A DNA stretch of 16,075 bases from NCBI GenBank assembly GCA_035628595.1, contig DASPJN010000056.1, forward strand, positions 1 to 16,075. Direction: 5' to 3'. Every line of letters begins with the position of its first letter. Position 1 is the first letter of the stretch. The translations under genes were made by a program, and so were the position numbers. Under the pieces are notes generated by a model. That model saw only the letters and a program-made list of their open reading frames with translations. It had not been told where the DNA came from and ran no database searches. Origin of the DNA: Chryseosolibacter sp035628595. GTDB taxonomy: Bacteria > Bacteroidota > Bacteroidia > Cytophagales > Cyclobacteriaceae. Below are positions 1 through 7,193 of the stretch, piece by piece.

Positions 1-1629
1 AAAGATCAGAACGAACTGCTGGATGAAAAGAAAAATGCGTTCACGGAACAGAACGAACGAATAAGAGAGAAAGCCGAGCAACTCCAGAAGTTGATGGATC
101 AGTTACTCGACGAAGAGACAAAGAAGTTATTTGAAGAATTGCAGAAACTGCTGAAAGAGAATACCGATGTTTCTAAAATTCAGAAGCTTCTTGATAAGAT
201 GAATCAAAACTCCAACAATCTGGAGAAAGAACTCGAGCGAACCCTTGAGCTATTCAAAGAGCTGCAATACGAATTTAAGCTCGACCAGGCAATTCAGGAT
301 CTGAAACAGCAGCTTGAAAAGCAGGAAGAACTTTTGGACAAGACAGAATCTCTGGAAAACAACAAGGGTGATAAGAAATCGGAGCGAACAAACGAAGCGG
401 AAGAGAAGCAGGCTTCCGATTTAGCGAAACAACAGGAGCAGTTGACTGAAGAGCTAAAGCAAATGAGCGAAGAGCTAAAAGAATTGGGAAAGCTAGGTGA
501 AGAACTAAAAAAGGATGAACAAATGCCTTCTGATCAGCAGCAGCAGGATATCCAGAATGAGCAAAATCAAAGCAAGGAGCAACTCGAACAGGGTGAGCCT
601 TCAAAAGCGATCCCACCTCAAAAAAATGCCGTGCAGAAGCTTCAGCAGATGAAGGATCAAATGGCGGGAATGCAGAACTCGATGATGATGGAAATGGATA
701 TGCAAAACCTCGAATCCCTTCGTCAAATCATTCATGGGCTCGTGAAACTGTCGTACGACCAAGAGGCTTTAATGAAAGATTTTAATGAGCTACAACAGAA
801 TGATCCGCGATTCAATGGTCTTGCACAAACACAGCTTAAGCTGAAAGACGATTCGAAGGTAATTGAGGATAGTCTGCTGGCGCTTGGCAAAAAAGATCCG
901 ATGATGGGTTCTTTTATCACAAGGGAAATTGGCGAGCTAAACAATCACATGAATAAGGTAATCGATGCGAACAAGGAGCGCCGAAGGCCACAGGCGGCAA
1001 CAGCGATGCAAATGAGCATGACCTCGATGAATAACCTGGCACTCATGCTTGATGATCATTTCGATATGATGATGCAAATGATGGCAAATGCAAAGCCTTC
1101 GTCCGGGAAATCGAAACAAAAATCTCAGAAGCAGAGCTTAAGTCAGATGCAGCAGCAGCTTAATGAGCGAATTCAGCAATTAAAAAATAGCGGCAAGTCA
1201 GGGCGCGAGCTCTCGGAAGAATTAGCAAAAATGGCTGCTGAGCAGGAGCGCATCCGCAGGGCACTGCAGGAAATGCAGGAAAAAATGAAGAACGAAGGAA
1301 AGACCCCCGGTGGGGATATTCCGGGCAAAATGGAACAAACCGAAATGGATCTTGTGAACAAGCAACTAACCGATCAGATGATCAAACGGCAAAAGGAGAT
1401 CATGACCAGGTTGCTGGAGGCAGAAAAATCCATGAGAGAACAGGACATGGATGAGGAACGGAAAGGGGAGACGGCAAAGGATCAGGAAAAAGAAATCCCT
1501 AAGGCATTTGAAGAATATTTGCGACTCAAGGAAAAAGAAGTAGAATTGCTGAAAACAGTTCCTCCAAAACTTTATCCTTATTATAAGAAGGAAGTAAGCG
1601 AGTACTTTAAACGATTGGGAAACAATTAA
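1..1629 (+). CDS. DUF4175-like coiled-coil protein, C-terminal part (5' truncated)
   Basis: The reading frame is open from the first base to the TAA at 1627-1629, giving 542 residues, so the true start lies outside the window. The in-frame TTG at 91 is not a credible start because the same low-complexity coding continues upstream of it. The protein is extremely rich in Gln, Glu, Lys and Met and has long heptad-like stretches, so most of it should form coiled coils. Two Met-rich patches stand out (around 685-715 and 1060-1085). No enzyme motif or membrane segment is visible in this part. In Bacteroidetes, a large DUF4175 family protein with membrane helices at the N-terminus and such a Q/E/K-rich C-terminus often precedes the small ATPase and ybeY; the family name rests on that and on composition. 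Its function is unknown. It is 8 bp upstream of the next gene and probably co-transcribed with it. A generic coiled-coil protein is the alternative. Confidence 0.7.
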   Translation, partial: KDQNELLDEKKNAFTEQNERIREKAEQLQKLMDQLLDEETKKLFEELQKLLKENTDVSKIQKLLDKMNQNSNNLEKELERTLELFKELQYEFKLDQAIQDLKQQLEKQEELLDKTESLENNKGDKKSERTNEAEEKQASDLAKQQEQLTEELKQMSEELKELGKLGEELKKDEQMPSDQQQQDIQNEQNQSKEQLEQGEPSKAIPPQKNAVQKLQQMKDQMAGMQNSMMMEMDMQNLESLRQIIHGLVKLSYDQEALMKDFNELQQNDPRFNGLAQTQLKLKDDSKVIEDSLLALGKKDPMMGSFITREIGELNNHMNKVIDANKERRRPQAATAMQMSMTSMNNLALMLDDHFDMMMQMMANAKPSSGKSKQKSQKQSLSQMQQQLNERIQQLKNSGKSGRELSEELAKMAAEQERIRRALQEMQEKMKNEGKTPGGDIPGKMEQTEMDLVNKQLTDQMIKRQKEIMTRLLEAEKSMREQDMDEERKGETAKDQEKEIPKAFEEYLRLKEKEVELLKTVPPKLYPYYKKEVSEYFKRLGNN

Positions 1630-1637
1630 CCGAGCAC

Positions 1638-2042
1638 ATGAATACCATCAGTATCCAGGTTCCTTCCTTAGCTGAAAACATTCGAATGATCGAAAGCTTC
1701 ATTGATAACGCGAAGGAACGCTTTCACCTGGACGACGATATATACGGCAACATTATGATTGCAGTAACCGAAGCTGTTAACAACGCTATTAAACATGGCA
1801 ATGGTGGCGACAGGTCCAAAAACGTTCACTTATCCCTTTTTCTTCAAGACAGCCTTTTAAGATTTGTGATCAAGGATGAAGGCGGAGGTTTCAACTTCCA
1901 ACATTTACCAGACCCTACCGCTCCGGAAAATATTGAGAAGCCCGGCGGCCGTGGAATATTTCTAATGAAACATCTGTCGGATGAGGTCGAGTTTAAGGAA
2001 AACGGCCGCATTGTAGAGCTGAGTTTTTATATGAACAGTTGA
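1638..2042 (+). CDS. RsbW-like GHKL ATP-binding protein (HATPase_c_2)
   Basis: This 134-residue protein is a single GHKL ATPase domain of the anti-sigma-factor / serine kinase type. The N box is present (E45 and N49 in EAVNNAIKHGN), followed by the G1 box (D80 in DEGGGF) and the glycine-rich lid GGRG at 103-106. There is no membrane or sensor domain, and its length suits a stand-alone RsbW/SpoIIAB-like protein. Such proteins bind ATP and either hold a sigma factor or phosphorylate a STAS-domain antagonist. No STAS or sigma gene is visible here, so the partner is unknown. The ATG at 1638 lies 8 bp after the upstream stop, and the TGA stop shares one base with the ATG of ybeY (TGATG), which implies translational coupling. 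The family call is firm; the regulatory role is inferred. Confidence 0.85.
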   Translation: MNTISIQVPSLAENIRMIESFIDNAKERFHLDDDIYGNIMIAVTEAVNNAIKHGNGGDRSKNVHLSLFLQDSLLRFVIKDEGGGFNFQHLPDPTAPENIEKPGGRGIFLMKHLSDEVEFKENGRIVELSFYMNS

Positions 2043-2506
2043 TGGCTGACATTAACTATTTTAGTGAAGAGATTACCTTCAAAGTTCCCCTTCCCCGAAA
2101 AACCGCAGCCTGGATCAGGCAATCCATCAAATCCGAAAAAAAACAACTCCACGAGTTGAACTTTATCTTTTGTTCGGATGATTATCTGTTAAAGATAAAT
2201 CGCGCGTATCTCAACCATGACTACTACACAGACATCATTACGTTTCCAACGAATAATTCTTCTGCGACGATAGCAGGTGATATCTTTATAAGCATTGACA
2301 GAGTAACTGAAAATGCCAGTGCATTTAACTCATCGTTGGACATGGAACTGCGTCGGGTGATGATTCATGGTGTTCTGCACCTGCTTGGGTTTAAGGATAA
2401 GTCAAGGCAACAACAAATCCTCATGCGTAAAAAAGAAGACGCGTATTTATCTTTGTGGAAAAAACGGCAGGTTCCACGTGGAACCAACAAGCAGGCAAAA
2501 ACATAA
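2042..2506 (+). CDS. ybeY: Endoribonuclease YbeY (rRNA maturation factor)
   Basis: YbeY is a single-strand-specific, metal-dependent endoribonuclease that takes part in 16S rRNA 3'-end maturation and ribosome quality control in the cytoplasm. The 154-residue product has the usual family length. It carries the hallmark motif HGVLHLLG with H109 and H113. The third ligand position of the classical HxxxHxxGxxH motif is D119 (in GFKDKS) rather than His, a change I believe is common in Bacteroidetes homologues. I chose ATG 2042 over the overlapping TTG at 2039 because it overlaps the upstream TGA by one base in the normal coupled arrangement. The C-terminal codons around 2471-2484 form a perfect parS-like palindrome, so the end of the protein (QVPRGTNKQ) is partly dictated by a DNA site. 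mnmG follows after 27 bp. Confidence 0.93.
   Translation: MADINYFSEEITFKVPLPRKTAAWIRQSIKSEKKQLHELNFIFCSDDYLLKINRAYLNHDYYTDIITFPTNNSSATIAGDIFISIDRVTENASAFNSSLDMELRRVMIHGVLHLLGFKDKSRQQQILMRKKEDAYLSLWKKRQVPRGTNKQAKT
2471..2484. other. Candidate parS site 1 (ParB-binding palindrome) inside ybeY
   Basis: GTTCCACGTGGAAC is a perfect 14-bp palindrome. With its flanking G and C (2470-2485) the symmetry extends to 16 bp. It matches the chromosomal parS consensus (TGTTYCACGTGRAACA) in its core CACGTG and flanking bases. It lies within the last codons of ybeY. An identical copy follows 37 bp downstream, centre to centre. ParB spreading from parS near the origin organises chromosome segregation. The match is seen in the sequence; function is inferred because parA and parB are not in the window. 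Confidence 0.8.
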
Positions 2507-2507
2507 A

Positions 2508-2521
2508 GTTCCACGTGGAAC
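2508..2521. other. Candidate parS site 2 between ybeY and mnmG
   Basis: This is a second exact copy of GTTCCACGTGGAAC. It starts one base after the ybeY stop codon and ends 12 bp before the mnmG ATG. The flanking bases (A before, A after) are not symmetric, so the palindrome is 14 bp here. The two sites fill the junction between two ordinary operon genes. A pair of identical 14-mers so close together is not expected by chance. An alternative reading, an operator for a transcription factor acting on mnmG, cannot be excluded, but the match to parS is strong. Confidence 0.78.
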
Positions 2522-2533
2522 ACCAAAACCAAG

Positions 2534-4399
2534 ATGTTTAAAGAGTACGATGTGATTGTTGTGGGGGCAGGGCACGCCGGTTGTGAAGCCGCCGCCGCCG
2601 CCGCTACTATGGGTTCGAGTGTCTTACTCGTCACAATGAACATGGGTACGATTGCCCAAATGTCATGTAACCCGGCAATGGGTGGCGTAGCCAAGGGCCA
2701 AATCGTTCGGGAAATTGACGCGCTGGGCGGTCTTTCGGGGATTGTGTCTGATAAAAGCATGATCCAGTTCCGGATGCTAAATCTTAGTAAAGGCCCGGCG
2801 ATGTGGAGCCCTCGCACACAGAACGACCGCATGAAATTCGCGGAGGAGTGGAGGCTGGCCCTTGAAAAGACACCCAACGTGGATTTCTGGCAAGAAATGG
2901 TCAGTGAGATTATTATCGAGGATAATAGGGCGGCTGGTGTGGTAACCTCTCTGGGAATTCGAATTAAAGCTAAATCAGTTGTGCTTACTAACGGAACCTT
3001 CCTTAACGGTAAGATCCACATAGGCGAAAAGCAGTTTGGCGGCGGGCGTACGGCAGAAAAAGCTGCTACAGGAATTACAGAACAGTTGATTCGCTTAGGC
3101 TTTGAATCCGGAAGGATGAAGACGGGCACTCCGCCGCGAATAGATGGTCGCAGCCTCAATTATTCAAAAATGGAGGAACAGCCCGGCGATGAAAACCCAG
3201 GCAAATTCTCGTATTCAAATGAGACGCAACCCCTCGGAAAACAAGTGTCCTGTTGGATCACGTACACAAACGATGCAGTTCACGGCGAGCTCCAAAAAGG
3301 ATTCGATAAATCACCCATGTTCCAGGGCCGGATTAAAGGTCTCGGACCACGCTATTGTCCGTCAATTGAGGACAAGATCAACAGATTCGCAGAGCGTGAT
3401 CGCCATCAGATCTTTGTAGAACCGGAGGGATGGAACACTGTCGAGATCTACGTAAACGGGTTCTCAACATCATTGCCAGAGGACATCCAGTATAAAGCAC
3501 TGACTAAAATACCTGGTTTCGAAAATGCTAAAATGTTCCGCCCGGGATACGCAATCGAATATGACTTCTTTCCACCGACCCAGTTGAAACTGTCATTGGA
3601 AACTCATCTAGTCGAAAATCTATTTTTTGCGGGCCAGATCAACGGAACGACAGGATATGAGGAGGCTGCATGCCAGGGATTAATGGCAGGCATTAATGCG
3701 CACAACAAGGTGCATGAGAAAGAGGCTTTCGTTCTCAAGCGTTCAGAAGCTTATATCGGTGTGCTGATTGATGACTTGATCACGAAAGGCACACAGGAAC
3801 CATACAGGATGTTTACGTCCAGGGCTGAATACCGAATCTTACTCAGACAGGATAACGCTGACATCCGACTTACGGAAAAAGGATTTCAGTTAGGGCTCGC
3901 GTCAAAGGATCGCTACGAAGCCGTCCAGACAAAGAAAATAGGAATTGAGGCATTGCTCAAAGAGTTGGCGAAAACAAAGGTCGAACCAGAAACAACGAAT
4001 GCGGCACTGGCAACCATTGGCACAGCTCCAATTCAAGAGAAAACCTCCTTAATCAATCTGCTAAGACGGCCACAGATTCGCCGCGCAGAACTAAGTCAAC
4101 TTGATGAGCGTGTCGCGAGCCTCTTGAATACCTACTCTGACGAGGTTGGTGAACAAGCAGAAATTCATGTCAAGTATGAGTCCTACATCGAAAGAGAGCA
4201 AAAGTTAGCAGAACGCATAGGATCACTCGAAGACTATAAGATAAAAACTGATTTCGATTACGATCGCGTAAACGCCCTGTCATCTGAGGCGCGTGAAAAA
4301 TTAAAAAGGATTCGTCCGGAAACAATAGGGCAGGCTTCAAGAATTAGCGGCGTGTCACCATCGGACATATCCGTGTTAACGATTTATCTTGGGAAGTAA
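2534..4399 (+). CDS. mnmG: tRNA uridine-5-carboxymethylaminomethyl(34) synthesis enzyme MnmG (GidA)
   Basis: MnmG works with the GTPase MnmE to install (carboxymethyl)aminomethyl groups at C5 of the wobble uridine U34 of certain tRNAs, using FAD, NADH and a folate carbon donor. The 621 residues match the usual ~620-630. Seen in the sequence are the N-terminal FAD-binding motif GAGHAGCEAA, the family signature GPRYCPSIEDKI with conserved Cys275, and the second signature starting AGQINGTTGYEEAACQG at residue 366. The helical C-terminal domain with a YIEREQ-type segment is complete. A run of five GCC codons followed by GCT (2588-2605) forms a poly-Ala stretch in the first Rossmann helix. The stop TAA overlaps the next ATG by one base (TAATG). 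mnmG/gidA is classically found near the replication origin, which agrees with the parS pair just upstream and the origin-like region 2.5 kb downstream. Confidence 0.97.
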   Translation: MFKEYDVIVVGAGHAGCEAAAAAATMGSSVLLVTMNMGTIAQMSCNPAMGGVAKGQIVREIDALGGLSGIVSDKSMIQFRMLNLSKGPAMWSPRTQNDRMKFAEEWRLALEKTPNVDFWQEMVSEIIIEDNRAAGVVTSLGIRIKAKSVVLTNGTFLNGKIHIGEKQFGGGRTAEKAATGITEQLIRLGFESGRMKTGTPPRIDGRSLNYSKMEEQPGDENPGKFSYSNETQPLGKQVSCWITYTNDAVHGELQKGFDKSPMFQGRIKGLGPRYCPSIEDKINRFAERDRHQIFVEPEGWNTVEIYVNGFSTSLPEDIQYKALTKIPGFENAKMFRPGYAIEYDFFPPTQLKLSLETHLVENLFFAGQINGTTGYEEAACQGLMAGINAHNKVHEKEAFVLKRSEAYIGVLIDDLITKGTQEPYRMFTSRAEYRILLRQDNADIRLTEKGFQLGLASKDRYEAVQTKKIGIEALLKELAKTKVEPETTNAALATIGTAPIQEKTSLINLLRRPQIRRAELSQLDERVASLLNTYSDEVGEQAEIHVKYESYIEREQKLAERIGSLEDYKIKTDFDYDRVNALSSEAREKLKRIRPETIGQASRISGVSPSDISVLTIYLGK

Positions 4400-5280
4400 T
4401 GGTTCAGGTGAAGGAGTGCCCAGTCTGCAATAGCGGTAATCTCAAGGAGGAGTTAATAGTCAAAGACTATACCGTTTCAAACGAATATTTTAGCATCGTA
4501 AAATGTCCATCGTGCAACTTCTTAATCACGTCACCTCGTCCCGAAACAAATGACCTGGAGAAATATTACCAGTCTGATGATTATGTATCTCACAAAGACA
4601 ATGCAAGTGGGGTAATCAATGAGCTCTATCAAATCGCAAGGAAATTCACACTGCACTGGAAACATGATCTAGTAAACAAGAGAATTCGAGATATCGAACC
4701 CAATATACTGGACATTGGCTGCGGTACCGGTTCTTTTCTCGCATACATGAAACAAAAGGGATATGTAGTAGAGGGGGTTGAACCTTCTGATGAGGCCCGG
4801 CAACACGCAGAGTCAAAACTGGATCAATCAATCTACCATACAATATCCGATGTCAAAGGAACTTATGCATGTATCACGCTATGGCATGTACTAGAGCATC
4901 TACCAACATTAAATGAAAGTTTAAGCCAGATCAAATCACTGCTCAATAATAATGGAATGATTCTCATCGCGGTGCCAAACTTCGAAAGCTTCGATGCAAG
5001 AAAATATGAAGGACATTGGGCAGCGTACGATGTTCCAAGGCATCTTTGGCACTTCAGCCAATCCAGCATGAATAAATTAGCAACCAAACACGGGCTCAAG
5101 ATCATACAAACCATCCCGATGAAACTCGATTCATTCTACGTGTCTATGCTCAGCGAAAAGTATCAGGGCAAAAACGGCTTCATGCGAATGATCTCAGGAG
5201 CAGTTACCGGGCTCCGTTCAAACATTAACTCGGGTAAAGCAAATCAATATTCCAGTTTAGTATACCTTATCACGAAATGA
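4399..5280 (+). CDS. Class I SAM-dependent methyltransferase with N-terminal zinc-ribbon-like segment
   Basis: The 293-residue protein starts with two CPxC pairs (C7/C10 and C36/C39) that could bind one zinc ion. A Rossmann methyltransferase domain follows. SAM motif I is ILDIGCGTG at 103-111, the acidic ribose-binding residue is E128 in GVEPSDEA, and the motif LWHVLEHLP follows. This is the Methyltransf_23 / UbiG-like family often annotated only as methyltransferase. The substrate is unknown; in other genomes relatives with such a zinc ribbon act on sugars, lipids or proteins. It is fused into the operon by a 1-nt overlap with mnmG and an ATGA overlap with the next gene, so it is probably co-translated. 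That context does not by itself show a role in tRNA modification. Confidence 0.88.
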   Translation: MVQVKECPVCNSGNLKEELIVKDYTVSNEYFSIVKCPSCNFLITSPRPETNDLEKYYQSDDYVSHKDNASGVINELYQIARKFTLHWKHDLVNKRIRDIEPNILDIGCGTGSFLAYMKQKGYVVEGVEPSDEARQHAESKLDQSIYHTISDVKGTYACITLWHVLEHLPTLNESLSQIKSLLNNNGMILIAVPNFESFDARKYEGHWAAYDVPRHLWHFSQSSMNKLATKHGLKIIQTIPMKLDSFYVSMLSEKYQGKNGFMRMISGAVTGLRSNINSGKANQYSSLVYLITK

Positions 5281-6935
5281 GAGTAAGTAAAAATATTCAT
5301 TGGTTCATTTATGGTTTGTTTGTACTCGCATGCGCAAGACAAAGCTCCCCAACGGGAGGCCCGAAAGACACTATTCCTCCTTCACTTATCTCGACTATTC
5401 CCCCGAATGAATCAACCAACTTCAACGGTACCGAGATTGAATTACTTTTCAATGAAATGGTTCAGCTAGATAATCCCAGGGAAGAACTCATTATCAATCC
5501 ATCAGTCGGAAAAGACTATAAAATAGAAGCACGAAAAAACTCTATTATCATTTCAAAACTGGAAACGCTTCAGGACAGCACCACTTACACGTTTAACTTT
5601 CGCGAATCTGTTAAAGATGTCACCGAACGAAATCCCACCGAAGGCCTTCGTCTTGCACTTAGCACTGGCGCATACATCGATTCACTTTCCGTTAAAGGGA
5701 CAGTCGTAAAACAAATAACACAGGAACCCCAAAAAGAAATAACGGTAACACTGACCGAATACTCAGATACGTTCAGTCTTTTTCAGCATTCATCTACCTA
5801 TTTCACTCAAACGAATGACAAAGGCGAATTCCTACTGGAAAATCTTAAACCAGGCTTATATTGGTTAAACGCAATTGATGATCGCAACAAGAACCTAATC
5901 GCAGACTCTAAAAGTGAAGCATATGGATTCGTGGCTGACTCAATCCTGCTCGACGGAAACAAAGAAGGATTCCAGATTGGAACCGTGAACCTCGATGCAC
6001 GGGATCTGAAACTTACCAGCGCACGTCCGTACAACACTTACTTCAATATCAAGTTATCTAAGAACGCAAGAAGCATACACATATCGGCAACCGACAGCAG
6101 CGACTTATATTACGCCTTTGGAACCGATCGCGCAAACATCCAGGTATACAACGCGCTCACAAATCGCGATAGCATTGCGATACGAATTACAGCTACCGAC
6201 AGCATTAATAATAAAATCGACACAACCTTGTACGCAAAGTTTTCGGAAAGGGAAATACAGCCGGAAAAGTTTACAGCAGAACAAACAAAAACTTCTTGGG
6301 TACTTGACGAAGAACAAATATCCACAACAATAAAATTCAGCAAGCCACTAAAGGAAATCAATTTCGACAGCACCTATTTGATAATGGATTCGGCAACCAG
6401 GATTCCCTTCACGCAGGAACTTGTTAATTATGACGAGCCAAACAGGGAGCTGACACTTAAAAACAAAGTCGCCAAAAGCACCTGGTTGGCAAGACAAGAA
6501 CAGGCAACAGCCAACGAAACACCAGTTGCACCGGCAATCATTTATCTCGGAAAAGCAGCATTCATCTCGGTTGAGAATGACTCATCGACAAGACTGACAC
6601 AAAGCATAATGCCAGAAAAAGCAGAAGATCTGGGAATCATTATTGCTGAGACATCACCCATGCCAGAGACTCAAATCATCGAACTGCTGGATAAACAGGG
6701 AAACATCATACGGCGTGAAACAGGAAAGAAAATAGTAACGTTTTCAAACTTAAAGCCAGGTGAATATCAACTTAGATCGGTAATCGATCGAAATAACAAT
6801 AATCAATGGGACCCAGGCAACTACTTAACGAAGACTGAACCAGAACGGATCACATATTACAGGAACGATGAGGGAACGAAAGTGATAAAATTAAATGCTA
6901 ATTGGGAACTAGGTCCACTGTTGATAACTTATTAG
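5277..6935 (+). CDS. Ig-like (SbsA-type, Big_5) domain lipoprotein
   Basis: The 552-residue protein begins with a lipoprotein signal peptide: positively charged n-region, a hydrophobic stretch at 8-18, then VLAC with the lipidated Cys at 19. The segment right after it (SSPTGGPKDTIPP) is typical of a conserved Bacteroidetes lipoprotein. Residues of about 33-130 resemble a bacterial Ig-like Big_5 domain (ending TYTFNFRESVKDVTERNP). Two similar prealbumin-like segments follow at about 189-214 and 491-514, both of the form NLKPGxYxLxxxxDxNxN. It should sit in the periplasm or outer membrane. No enzyme motif is visible and the function is unknown. The start overlaps the methyltransferase stop (ATGA). 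Its + strand is clearly richer in C than in G, and its last codons already hold a DnaA-box-like site (6919-6927). Confidence 0.85.
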   Translation: MRVSKNIHWFIYGLFVLACARQSSPTGGPKDTIPPSLISTIPPNESTNFNGTEIELLFNEMVQLDNPREELIINPSVGKDYKIEARKNSIIISKLETLQDSTTYTFNFRESVKDVTERNPTEGLRLALSTGAYIDSLSVKGTVVKQITQEPQKEITVTLTEYSDTFSLFQHSSTYFTQTNDKGEFLLENLKPGLYWLNAIDDRNKNLIADSKSEAYGFVADSILLDGNKEGFQIGTVNLDARDLKLTSARPYNTYFNIKLSKNARSIHISATDSSDLYYAFGTDRANIQVYNALTNRDSIAIRITATDSINNKIDTTLYAKFSEREIQPEKFTAEQTKTSWVLDEEQISTTIKFSKPLKEINFDSTYLIMDSATRIPFTQELVNYDEPNRELTLKNKVAKSTWLARQEQATANETPVAPAIIYLGKAAFISVENDSSTRLTQSIMPEKAEDLGIIIAETSPMPETQIIELLDKQGNIIRRETGKKIVTFSNLKPGEYQLRSVIDRNNNNQWDPGNYLTKTEPERITYYRNDEGTKVIKLNANWELGPLLITY

Positions 6936-6941
6936 CAACTG

Positions 6942-6950
6942 TGTGGATAA
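6942..6950 (-). other. DnaA box, exact TTATCCACA
   Basis: The + strand reads TGTGGATAA, the exact complement of the high-affinity DnaA box TTATCCACA. It starts 7 bp after the lipoprotein stop codon. It points in the opposite direction to the two consensus boxes downstream. Confidence 0.8.
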
Positions 6951-7177
6951 AAATCTCAAATTCGTTGACAAGTCAGAAAAATGATAGAAAACAGAAAACT
7001 ATCAACAAGCATGTGGAGAACCATCTACTTACCAACAACCATTAACAACCGAACTTGTACACGGCTTGCCTTTCCACACTCAAAAACATTGTTAATAACT
7101 CATCAAACAACTAAATTCCAATACGTTACACCATACCCATTATCAACAATGTATACACGAACCAACGCATCGTAGAG

Positions 7178-7186
7178 TTATGCACA
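7178..7186 (+). other. DnaA box, TTATGCACA
   Basis: TTATGCACA fits the TTATNCACA consensus. It lies 8 bp before the TPR gene's ATG and just upstream of the AT-rich tract, a typical position for the box that anchors strand opening. A copy of the octamer TATCAACA overlaps into the ATG directly after it. Confidence 0.75.
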
Positions 7187-7193
7187 TATCAAC

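Noticed and set aside
91..93. TTG as start of the first gene
   Set aside because: The frame is open with the same coiled-coil composition to the left edge, so the gene is simply truncated.
2365..3159. A 264-codon open frame on the - strand opposite ybeY and mnmG
   Set aside because: It lies fully opposite the clear ybeY and mnmG coding sequences and has no recognisable domain.
6981..7175. A 64-codon open frame in the origin-like gap
   Set aside because: It is a low-complexity Thr/Asn/Ser-rich product of the DnaA-box-like repeats, with no family resemblance and no conserved start context.
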